A stretch of DNA of 14,391 bases from an uncultured Actinomycetes bacterium (GTDB taxonomy: Bacteria > Actinomycetota > Actinomycetes > Mycobacteriales > Nakamurellaceae): NCBI GenBank assembly GCA_937926105.1, contig CALANS010000143.1, positions 1 through 14,391 on the forward strand, given 5' to 3'. The notes beneath the pieces were generated by a model that did no database searches, was not told where the DNA came from, and saw only the letters and a list, made by a program, of their open reading frames with translations. Numbering within the stretch: the first letter of the stretch is position 1; each line of letters begins with the position of its first letter. A program made the translations under genes and the position numbers. Below are positions 1-6,937 of this stretch, piece by piece.

Positions 1-883
1 GCCAGCCCGATACGTCGATGTCCAGTGACGTGAGCAGGTCGTCGAACGGCTCGTCCAGCGAGATGCAGGCATGCGGGTCCGGCCCGGCGACGGCAGAGAG
101 CAGCAGCGCAGCGTCTCGCACCGAGCGAGCCATTGGCCCCGCCGTAATGAACGGAAACCACTGCATCTGCGTCGGCAGGTACGGGATACGCCCCGGCGAC
201 GGCCGCACCCCCACCACGTTGCAGAATGACGCCGGAATGCGCAGTGAACCGGCCATGTCGGTCCCTGTGGCCAAGGGGCTCATTCCGGCTGCCAACGCGG
301 CGGCGGACCCGCCGCTCGATCCGCCCACCGTCCGGTCCAGATCCCACGGATTGCGAGTGGTGCCGAACAGCGCGTTGGACGTGTGGCCGCCGGTGCCGAA
401 CTGCGGTGTGTTCGTCTTGCCGAGCATGATTGCTCCGCCGCGCCGCGCGCGATGCACGATCGTCGCGTCCTCGGCGGGGACGTGGTCTGCGAACGCGCCC
501 GATCCGTACGTGGTCCGGACCCCGGCCGTGTCCAGCAGGTCCTTGTGCAGGATGGGTAGTCCGTGCAACGGCGGCAGGGTGGCGCCGGACGCGCGCAGCT
601 CATCGGCACGGGCTGCATGCTCCATGGCCGTGTCGAACGAGCGTGTGCACACAGCGTTCACCGCGCCGTTGCAGGCCTCGATCCGCGCGATGTGCAGGCC
701 GACGACCTCCCGCGCCGAAAACTCGCCGGCGCGCAGCGCCGCCGCAAGCTCGACCGCCGACATCGCGGTCGGATCCCCGGACATCGGCAGCGCCCGATGC
801 GGCGGCGGCGCGCATCCCGGCGTCGGTACCCGCGCCGGTGGCACGACGCCACCGGCCGCGGGCCCCCGCTGGGTCTCCGTCAC
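1..883 (-). CDS. Amidase-signature hydrolase, 5' part (runs off left edge)
   Basis: The first 294 residues of an amidase-signature (GatA/FAAH-type) enzyme are present; the family is usually about 450-500 residues, so the C-terminal third or more lies outside the window. These enzymes hydrolyse linear amides to acid and ammonia with a Ser-cisSer-Lys triad. The triad is visible: Lys114 in ILHKDLLD, cis-Ser189 in GGSSGGS and nucleophile Ser213 in TDMAGSLRIPASFC, with the normal 24-residue spacing between the two serines. The GTG start at 883 overlaps the stop of the molybdopterin-subunit gene as GTGA, which suggests translational coupling. The first 33 residues are Pro/Ala-rich and unlike the family, so ATG at 784 or 763 could be the true start; 763 has a GGGGA element upstream. 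As the last visible gene of the operon it probably acts on a linear amide made by the upstream steps (inference). Family assignment is secure, substrate unknown. Confidence 0.93.
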   Translation of the reverse strand, partial: MTETQRGPAAGGVVPPARVPTPGCAPPPHRALPMSGDPTAMSAVELAAALRAGEFSAREVVGLHIARIEACNGAVNAVCTRSFDTAMEHAARADELRASGATLPPLHGLPILHKDLLDTAGVRTTYGSGAFADHVPAEDATIVHRARRGGAIMLGKTNTPQFGTGGHTSNALFGTTRNPWDLDRTVGGSSGGSAAALAAGMSPLATGTDMAGSLRIPASFCNVVGVRPSPGRIPYLPTQMQWFPFITAGPMARSVRDAALLLSAVAGPDPHACISLDEPFDDLLTSLDIDVSGW

Positions 884-3282
884 GCCGGGACGGTGCTCGC
901 CTGCATGGCGGCGAAGATCGCGGCCGGGCTGAGCGGAACGCTGCGCACGGGCGGTGCTCCCATCGATGCCAGCGCGTCGTCCACCGCGGAGGCGATCGTC
1001 GAGGGCACCGGAATCGTGCCCGCCTCACCGATGCCTTTCACCCCGAGCGGGTTGATCGGTGACGGCGTCTCCTGGTGGATGATCGTCATGTCGGGCACCT
1101 CGGTGGCGTACGGCATGAGGAATTCCATGAAGCTGGCGTTCTTGAGCACGCCGTCGGTGCCGTAGTCGAGGTGTTCGTAGAAGGCGCCGCCGAACCCTTG
1201 CGCCACGCCGCCGGCCACCTGCCCCTCGATGATCAGCGGGTTGATCATCTTGCCGCAGTCGTGCACGCAGATGTACTTGCGCACGTCGATATTGCAGGTG
1301 ACCGGGTCGATTTCGATGATCGCGCCGTGCGCGCCGTAGGCCCAGGTGGCGTGCGGCGGCGAGAAGTACTCCTGCGCCTCGATCCCCGGACGTTTACCGT
1401 CGGGCAGCGGCGGCCCGTCGGAGCTGGCCGCTGCTGCGAACTGCGTGGCGCTGGCCGCCGCCTTGTTGAAGGCGTAGCGCAGTGGATTGCTCATGGTGGC
1501 GACCTCGGCGAGTGTGGCTCCGCGATCACCCGAGCCGCGGACGAACACCCGACCGTCGGCCAGATCCAGATCGTCGGGGCCGGCCTCGAGCATGTTGGCC
1601 GCGACCTGCAGCACCATCTGTCGCGCCTTGATCGCGGTCTTGTGGATGGCGTTGCCCGCCACCACGGCCGAGCGGCTGGCGAACGTGGCGCAACCCCAGT
1701 CGAAGACTCCGGTGTCGCCCTCGACGACGATCACCTCGGACGAGTCCACGCCCATCTGGTCGGCCACGATCTGTGCCCAGGTGGTCTTGTGGCCCTGGCC
1801 CTGCGTGGTGAGTCCGGTATTGACGAAGATCTTGCCGGTGATCGGGTGGACCCGCACCTGCCCGCCCTCGTACGGGCCGAGGCCGGTTCCCTCCACGTAG
1901 AAGGCCATGCCCAGTCCGAGGATGCGGCCCTGCGCGCGCGCCGCCTCCTGCTCGGCCCGGAACGCCGGTACGTCCAGCGCCTCCTCCAGTGCCGTCAGGC
2001 ACCGGTCGTATTCGCCGGAATCCATCTTCACCGGCAGGCCGTCGGCGAAGATCAGGCCCTCCCGCGCATAGGGGAACTCCTCCGGCGGGATGAAATTGCG
2101 TCGCCGGATCTCGAACCGGTCGATGCCGAGTTCCTGCGCCAGCTGGTCCATCGCCCGTTCGATGGCGAAGTTCGCGTGCGGGCGGCCACAACCCCGGTAC
2201 GGCGTCACCGGCACCGTCGGCGTGTACACGCAGGAGAACTCCACCTCGATGTTGGGAATCCGGTACGAGCTGGCGATCGAGGTCGACGCCACCTGGGCGA
2301 CGGCGATGCCGTAGGGGATGAACGCGCCGGTGTCATGGATGAACCGGTCGCGCAGCCCGATGACCCGGCCGTCCGACGTCGCCGCGAGATCGATGTAGTG
2401 GATCTGGGTGCGTTCCTGCGACATGTTGACGAAGTTCTCGCCCCGGTCCTCGATCCACTTCACCGGGCGGTGCAGTTCCCGCGCGGCCAACGGCACCATG
2501 ATCTCGTTCGAGTAGGGGAAGAGGATCTTCGGGCCGAAGCCGCCGCCGACATCCGGGGCGATGACGCGCACGTAGTTCTCGTCCAGCTCGAACAGGCTGG
2601 ACAGGGCGCCGCGCAGGCCGATCGGGGTCTGCGTGGCGGCCCACACGGTGAGCTCCCCCGAGACCTCGTCCCAGCGTGCGGCCGTGGCCAGGCACTCCAT
2701 GGGTGCCGCGGTGCTCCGGTCCACCTGAACGCGGATGGAGGTGATGTGGTCCGCCTTGGCGAATGCCGCCTCGGCGTCGCCGCTGCGCTGTACGAATTGC
2801 GCGGCGACGTTGTTCGGCACGTCGGAGTGCACCAGGGGAGCGCCGCCCTCGGTCGCCCGCTCGATGTCGATCTCCACCGGGAGTGGTTCGTACCGCACGT
2901 CGACGAGCGCGGCGGCATCCTCGGCCGTGTAGCGATCGTCGGCGACCACGAACGCCACCGCCTGCCCGCCGTAGAAGACCTCGCCGTGGGCCAGCGGGTA
3001 CTGGGTCCGCCCGTGCGTGATGCACGGGTGCGGGATGAGCAGCGGCATGAGCACATCGAGCGGCCCCAGATCCTCGTGCGTGTAGACCTTGTGCACGCCC
3101 GGATAGGCTGCGGCGGCCGAGGTGTCGATCGACACGATCCGCGCGTGCGGATGCGGGCTGCGGACGAACGCGCCGTGCAGCGCCCCTTCCAGCGGGATGT
3201 CGTCGACGAAACGTCCCTGACCGCGGATCAGCCGGTCGTCCTCGTTGCGTTGAACGCGTTCACCGAATTGTCGTGTGGACAT
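880..3282 (-). CDS. Molybdenum hydroxylase large (molybdopterin) subunit, CoxL/XdhB-like
   Basis: This 800-residue protein is the catalytic subunit of a xanthine dehydrogenase/CO dehydrogenase-family Mo hydroxylase, which inserts water-derived oxygen into a C-H bond, usually next to a ring nitrogen or in an aldehyde. Visible cofactor motifs are TQTPIGLRG (about 218-225), DVGGGFGPK (244-252), TTQGQGHKT (492-500) and GVKGIGEAG near the C-terminus, with Glu753 as the expected catalytic base. The active-site loop is PYRGCGR (361-367). It resembles the AYRGAGR of class II (non-CO) enzymes, not the AYxCSFR of genuine CO dehydrogenase, but carries Cys365 where Ala is usual. The ATG at 3282 is supported by AAGGAAGGA about 9 nt upstream, lying across the end of the 2Fe-2S gene. 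The stop overlaps the amidase start. Family is certain; the substrate is probably an N-heteroaromatic compound by context. Confidence 0.96.
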   Translation of the reverse strand: MSTRQFGERVQRNEDDRLIRGQGRFVDDIPLEGALHGAFVRSPHPHARIVSIDTSAAAAYPGVHKVYTHEDLGPLDVLMPLLIPHPCITHGRTQYPLAHGEVFYGGQAVAFVVADDRYTAEDAAALVDVRYEPLPVEIDIERATEGGAPLVHSDVPNNVAAQFVQRSGDAEAAFAKADHITSIRVQVDRSTAAPMECLATAARWDEVSGELTVWAATQTPIGLRGALSSLFELDENYVRVIAPDVGGGFGPKILFPYSNEIMVPLAARELHRPVKWIEDRGENFVNMSQERTQIHYIDLAATSDGRVIGLRDRFIHDTGAFIPYGIAVAQVASTSIASSYRIPNIEVEFSCVYTPTVPVTPYRGCGRPHANFAIERAMDQLAQELGIDRFEIRRRNFIPPEEFPYAREGLIFADGLPVKMDSGEYDRCLTALEEALDVPAFRAEQEAARAQGRILGLGMAFYVEGTGLGPYEGGQVRVHPITGKIFVNTGLTTQGQGHKTTWAQIVADQMGVDSSEVIVVEGDTGVFDWGCATFASRSAVVAGNAIHKTAIKARQMVLQVAANMLEAGPDDLDLADGRVFVRGSGDRGATLAEVATMSNPLRYAFNKAAASATQFAAAASSDGPPLPDGKRPGIEAQEYFSPPHATWAYGAHGAIIEIDPVTCNIDVRKYICVHDCGKMINPLIIEGQVAGGVAQGFGGAFYEHLDYGTDGVLKNASFMEFLMPYATEVPDMTIIHQETPSPINPLGVKGIGEAGTIPVPSTIASAVDDALASMGAPPVRSVPLSPAAIFAAMQASTVPA

Positions 3283-3288
3283 GACCGG

Positions 3289-3831
3289 TCATCCTTCCTT
3301 GCCGTCGCGGAGATCGATCGCCTTGCGTGTCGCCGCGACGATGTTCTGATAGCCGGTGCAGCGACAGAGGTTGCCCGCCAGGTGCTCTCGCAGCTCACTG
3401 TCGGACAGGTCGTTGCCGATCCCCTCCTCCAGGAGGCCGGCGACCGACATCATGAACCCCGGGGTGCAGAAGCCGCACTGCAGGGCGTGACACTCGCGGA
3501 ACGACTGCTGCACCGGGTGCAGCGTGCCGTCGAAGTCGGCGAGACCCTCGACGGTGCGGATCTCGCAGCCGTCCGCCTGCACCGCAAGGGTGAGGCAGGA
3601 GCGGGTCGGTCTGCCGCCCAGATGCACGGTGCACGCACCGCACACCCCGTGCTCGCAGCCGACGTGGGTGCCGGTCAGCCGCAGTTCGTGGCGCAGGAAG
3701 TCCGACAGGAGCATCCTCGCCGGGATCTTCGCCTCGACCGCGGTGCCGTTGACCGTCATCGTCACGGCGACCAGGTCGTCGACCTCGTAGTCGCCGGCCA
3801 CCGCGCGCATGCTCGACGTGTCCGTGCTCAT
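3289..3831 (-). CDS. Molybdenum hydroxylase small (2Fe-2S) subunit, CoxS-like
   Basis: This 180-residue electron-transfer subunit carries two 2Fe-2S clusters that pass electrons from the Mo site to FAD. The plant-type cluster ligands are Cys59, Cys64, Cys67 and Cys79 (CEHGVCGAC...C). The second cluster is bound by Cys119, Cys122, Cys156 and Cys158 (QCGFCTPG ... NLCRCTGYQNI). All eight ligands and their spacings are canonical. The start ATG at 3831 overlaps the stop of the FAD-subunit gene as ATGA. This gives an N-terminal extension of roughly 20 residues before the beta-strand (VAVTMTVNG) where most relatives begin; ATG at 3810 is an alternative. Only 6 nt separate its stop from the large-subunit start. 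Gene order medium-small-large is the same as in cox operons. Assignment is certain. Confidence 0.97.
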   Translation of the reverse strand: MSTDTSSMRAVAGDYEVDDLVAVTMTVNGTAVEAKIPARMLLSDFLRHELRLTGTHVGCEHGVCGACTVHLGGRPTRSCLTLAVQADGCEIRTVEGLADFDGTLHPVQQSFRECHALQCGFCTPGFMMSVAGLLEEGIGNDLSDSELREHLAGNLCRCTGYQNIVAATRKAIDLRDGKEG

Positions 3832-4700
3832 ACCCTCGCTCCCGTCCGCTGGATCGCTTGTTCGAGTGCCCGCCGCACCAGGCCGTCGAGCAGATGCCGC
3901 CGGTAGCGGCGCTGCGCCTCCGGTTCGTCGGTGGCCTCGATCGAACTAACCGCCTGTCGGGCCACCTCGGCGAAGAGCTCCTCGGACGGCTTGTTCCCGA
4001 CGAGCAGCGCTTCGCACTCGGCAAGGACGACGGGGGTGCTGGCGATGCCGCATGCCCCCAGCCGCGCTCGTTGGATCGCCCCGCCCGGCCCGATCTTCAC
4101 GGTGCAGGCCACCGCCGACAACGCGAAATCGCCATGCCTGCGGGCGAACTCGCAGAACGCCCAGCCCTCGCCGGGGTCCAGTACCGGGAAGGCGGCCTCC
4201 ACGAGCAACTCGTCGGGCTCCAGTGCCGTGGTGAAGATGAACTGGAAGAAGTCCGCCGCCGGGATCTTTCGCGGCCCATCCAGACCGTGCGCGACGAGTT
4301 CGCCGCGCAGTGTCGTGATCAGGCACGGGAGCTCCGCTGCAGGATCGGCGTGGGCGAGGCTGCCCCCGACGGTGCCGCGGTTGCGGATGACCGGATGCGC
4401 GACGTTCTGCAGCGTCTGCCTGATGAGCGGGTTCGCCCGGTACGCCGAGTCGTCGAACTCGAGGGTGCGCTGGCGGGTCATCGCTCCGACCCGCACGTAG
4501 CTGGGATCGGTGCGGACGTAGTCCAGCTCGTCGAGCAGCCGCAGATCGATGACGACGTCGGGGTGCGACAGTCGGAAGTTCATCGTGGGAATCAGGCTCT
4601 GGCCGCCGGAGAGGACTGCGGAGTCGTAGTTCGCGGCGCGTGCGTGCACCGCGGACTGAAGATCCGCCGGAACGACATATCGGAATGCTGAGGGCTTCAC
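3828..4700 (-). CDS. Molybdenum hydroxylase medium (FAD) subunit, CoxM-like
   Basis: This 290-residue FAD-binding subunit of the Mo hydroxylase passes electrons from the 2Fe-2S clusters to the external acceptor. The two FAD pyrophosphate-binding loops are visible as SGGQSLIP (31-38) and TVGGSLAHADPAAE (110-123), followed by the conserved RRHGDFALSA (187-196) and the C-terminal CO_deh_flav_C-like region (about 180-285). I chose GTG at 4700: it has GAAGGAG 5 nt upstream, gives the normal family length and begins with the typical KPSAFRYVVP. An in-frame open stretch extends to 4934, but that extra 78-codon part is Arg/Gly/Asp-rich, unlike the family, and lies inside the binding-protein gene in another frame. 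The gene follows the binding-protein gene by 14 nt and overlaps the 2Fe-2S gene by 4 nt, so the three subunits are co-translated with the transporter. Confidence 0.96.
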   Translation of the reverse strand: MKPSAFRYVVPADLQSAVHARAANYDSAVLSGGQSLIPTMNFRLSHPDVVIDLRLLDELDYVRTDPSYVRVGAMTRQRTLEFDDSAYRANPLIRQTLQNVAHPVIRNRGTVGGSLAHADPAAELPCLITTLRGELVAHGLDGPRKIPAADFFQFIFTTALEPDELLVEAAFPVLDPGEGWAFCEFARRHGDFALSAVACTVKIGPGGAIQRARLGACGIASTPVVLAECEALLVGNKPSEELFAEVARQAVSSIEATDEPEAQRRYRRHLLDGLVRRALEQAIQRTGARV

Positions 4701-4705
4701 TGCGG

Positions 4706-4712
4706 CTCCTTC
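4706..4712 (-). promoter_or_regulatory. Shine-Dalgarno site fixing the FAD-subunit start
   Basis: On the minus strand GAAGGAG ends 5 nt before the GTG at 4700. It lies across the end of the binding-protein gene (stop at 4715-4717) and is the reason for choosing 4700 over the longer open frame. Confidence 0.75.
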
Positions 4713-4714
4713 GC

Positions 4715-5824
4715 TCAGACGCCCGTGAGCATGTCGGCGTATTCCGGGTAGCTCAGCGGAGTCTTGGCCAAGACGTCGGTCATGTTGTCTCCGGTCATCA
4801 TGACCTGAGTCACGGCATTTTCGAACTCGACCTTCTTGCCGCCGAGCAGGTCGACCATCACCTGGCCGCCGATCAGCCCGGTCTCCGCCGCCGAGTAGTA
4901 GCGGCTGGCCGCCAAGTACGGCGTACCCATCCACGACTTCATCTCCTCGTCGCCGTCGCTGGTGACGTGGGTGATGTTGGTGATGCCCTGTTGCTTCAGG
5001 TAGCTGGCGATGCCGTTGCCCATGGCGGCCGCGTAGTCGATCACAACGGTGACGTCCGGGTGCGCCTGCAGCGCGCGCTGGACGACCTCGGTGCCCTTGG
5101 TGCGGTCGAAGTAGCCCTGCTCGCGGATCACGACCTCGAATCCGGATCCGGCGAGCGACTCGTCCAAGCCGGTGTCGATGTTCTCCGAGAAGCCCTGGCC
5201 CAGAACGGCCTGCACGACGACGACCTTGCCCGGCTTCGCGTTCTCCTTGACCCAGTCGCCGATCATCCGGCCGCCCTTGACGCTGTCGACGAACGCCACC
5301 CCGGACACGTAATCGTCCACCACGGTGGGGATGGCCCAGAGGCAGAGGCTGGACGGGATCTTCGCCGCTTCGGCCTTCTTCAGGCCGGTGAGCACGTTGT
5401 TGATGGTGTTCGGCAGGATCACCAGGCCATCGACGCCCTGCGCGACGAGGCTCTCCAGGTTGGACAGCTCGTCGGCGTCGGAGAAGTTCGCCTGCAGGAT
5501 CTTCAGTTCGTAGCCGCTGCCGTCCAGCGCTTTGGCGACGCCCTGGGCGACCTGCTTGTCGTACTCGACGAAACCGTTGAGGGACAGGCCGATCAGCTTT
5601 CCGCCTCCGCCGGCCGATGCGGCTGCGCTACTCGATCCGGCCTGGCTGCTGGGGGTGCCCGACGCGCTGCTGCCGCTGGACCCGGCATCCTTCGTGTCCG
5701 TGCCGCAGGCCGCGAGCAGCGGAGCGGACAGTGCCAGCCCGGACAGCGCCGCGGCGCCACCGAGGAACTTTCGACGTGAGATGGCGGTGAACTGGCGGTT
5801 GGTACTGGGCGTGTCCTTGGTCAT
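4715..5824 (-). CDS. ABC transporter substrate-binding lipoprotein, CUT2/RbsB-like, Tat-exported
   Basis: This 369-residue periplasmic-binding-protein type 1 family (ribose/galactose-binding fold) component captures the transport substrate outside the membrane. The N-terminus has a twin-arginine motif (SRRKFLGG, Arg17-Arg18), a hydrophobic stretch and a lipobox LLAAC with Cys40, so it should be exported folded and lipid-anchored. A Ser/Gly/Ala-rich linker (about 45-75) leads to the binding domain. That domain begins GKLIGLSLNG and includes LSNLESLVAQGVDGLVILP (about 120-138), the typical type 1 element that places substrate between the two lobes. The ATG at 5824 has GGAGGAA 3 nt upstream. It sits between the permease gene and the Mo-hydroxylase genes. 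CUT2 binding proteins usually bind sugars or sugar-like polyols, but the operon points to a heterocycle or its glycoside or nucleoside (inference). Confidence 0.94.
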   Translation of the reverse strand: MTKDTPSTNRQFTAISRRKFLGGAAALSGLALSAPLLAACGTDTKDAGSSGSSASGTPSSQAGSSSAAASAGGGGKLIGLSLNGFVEYDKQVAQGVAKALDGSGYELKILQANFSDADELSNLESLVAQGVDGLVILPNTINNVLTGLKKAEAAKIPSSLCLWAIPTVVDDYVSGVAFVDSVKGGRMIGDWVKENAKPGKVVVVQAVLGQGFSENIDTGLDESLAGSGFEVVIREQGYFDRTKGTEVVQRALQAHPDVTVVIDYAAAMGNGIASYLKQQGITNITHVTSDGDEEMKSWMGTPYLAASRYYSAAETGLIGGQVMVDLLGGKKVEFENAVTQVMMTGDNMTDVLAKTPLSYPEYADMLTGV

Positions 5825-5970
5825 GAGTTCCTCCGGTCGGTGGGGCGGGCATGGTCGTGGGACTGCTGGATCGGGGTATCGATGTCGGCCACCGGGTCGA
5901 TGGCCGGAGCGGCGTCATCGTCGTTTGGCGTTCGTCCTGCGACGACGTAGCTCGGCGGTCGCGGTGACGG
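5821..5970 (-). other. Open +1 frame after the permease, no start codon
   Basis: In the frame +1 to the permease, the stretch from 5970 down to the TGA at 5821-5823 is open. It encodes an acidic tail (about TPNDDDAAPAIDPVAD onward) with G or C in most third positions, which is the coding signature of this genome. Its stop would overlap the binding-protein ATG as ATGA, like other junctions in this operon. I see no ATG or GTG start in it. It may be a former permease C-terminus cut off by an indel, or chance. Confidence 0.35.
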
Positions 5971-6937
5971 TCACCGCGGCGATGAGGATCGCGCCGAACA
6001 CGAACTGGTTGTAGGAGTTGGGCACGTTGAGGAACGTCAGGGAGCTGGTGACCACCCCGAGCACCAGCACGCCGAGGAAGCTGCCGAGAATGGTTCCGCG
6101 GCCGCCGGCGAGGGACGCGCCGCCGAGCACGATGGCGGCGATCGTGGTCAGTTCGAGGCCGCCGCCGACGTGCGGGTCCCCGGCGCCGGACCGGCCGGCC
6201 ATCACCACCGCCGCCAGGCCCGCCAGGACGCCGTTGATCACGAAGACGATGATCTTGACCCGGACGACGGAGATGCCCGCGAGGAACGCGGCCTCCTCGT
6301 TGGCGCCCACGGCGTACAGGCGGTGGCCGAAGCGGGTGAAGTGCAGGAGCAGACCGCCGACGACCAGGGCGCCGAGCCATAGCAGGATCGGCGTCGGAAT
6401 GCCGATGAGGCTGCCGCTCTGCAACCACAGCAGGCCGTCCGGAATGGGGATCGTGGTGCTCCGCGACAGGGTCACCGCGGCGGACGCGAACACGGCGAGC
6501 CCGCCGAGCGTCAAAATGAACGGCGCGATCCGGATCAACGCGACGAGCAGCCCCCACACCAGCCCGGTGGCTCCGGCGACCAGCAGCACGATCAGCACGG
6601 CCATCGACTCCGGGACGCCCGCGGTGAGCTGCTTGGCGGTCAGCACCGCCCCGAAGGACACCATGCTGCCGACGGACAGGTCGAACTGGCCGGCGACTAG
6701 CAGCATCGTCTGGCCGATGGCCAGAATGCCGAGGACGGAGTGCGCTACCAGGACCTGTTTGATGTTCCCGGACGACAGGAAGTTCGCGTTCTGGCTGTTG
6801 GTGAACACGGCCAGGCCGATGATGATCACGATCAGCGGGATGTAGACCTGCAGGTTGTCCTTGAGGGCGGGGCTCACCAGGCGGCGGGCCCGCTGTACGC
6901 CGGAGATGTCGGGACGCGGCGGGGTGTCTACTGTCAT
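5915..6937 (-). CDS. ABC transporter permease, RbsC-like (BPD_transp_2)
   Basis: This 340-residue, strongly hydrophobic protein has about eight to ten membrane segments starting near residue 30 (VYIPLIVIIIGLAVF). Family landmarks are GQFDLSVGSM (about 83-92), TRFGHRLYAVGANEEAAFLAGI (201-222, with the conserved Gly-Asn-Glu-Ala-Ala) and TTIAAIVLGGASLAGGRGT (264-282). It forms the channel for the RbsA-like ATPase. Its ATG overlaps the ATPase stop by one base (TGATG), a sign of coupled translation. The protein ends in a short basic tail (RRRRTNAKRR). The following 90 nt before the binding-protein gene look coding in the +1 frame (see findings), so the C-terminus may have been changed by a small indel. 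A 675-codon open frame continuing upstream from the same stop is antisense-like sequence within the ATPase gene and was not used. Confidence 0.94.
   Translation of the reverse strand: MTVDTPPRPDISGVQRARRLVSPALKDNLQVYIPLIVIIIGLAVFTNSQNANFLSSGNIKQVLVAHSVLGILAIGQTMLLVAGQFDLSVGSMVSFGAVLTAKQLTAGVPESMAVLIVLLVAGATGLVWGLLVALIRIAPFILTLGGLAVFASAAVTLSRSTTIPIPDGLLWLQSGSLIGIPTPILLWLGALVVGGLLLHFTRFGHRLYAVGANEEAAFLAGISVVRVKIIVFVINGVLAGLAAVVMAGRSGAGDPHVGGGLELTTIAAIVLGGASLAGGRGTILGSFLGVLVLGVVTSSLTFLNVPNSYNQFVFGAILIAAVTVTATAELRRRRTNAKRR

Noticed and set aside
18..932. Plus-strand 304-codon open frame at the left edge
   Set aside because: It is antisense to the amidase, whose triad and signature are clear on the minus strand.
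1075..3906. A 943-codon open frame on the plus strand opposite the Mo-hydroxylase genes
   Set aside because: It is antisense to two unmistakable genes, is rich in Arg/Asp/Val/His in a way typical of high-GC shadow frames, and shows no recognisable domain.
4701..4934. Longer N-terminus for the FAD subunit
   Set aside because: The extra residues are low-complexity, lie within the binding-protein gene in another frame, and the GTG at 4700 has a good ribosome-binding site and gives normal length.
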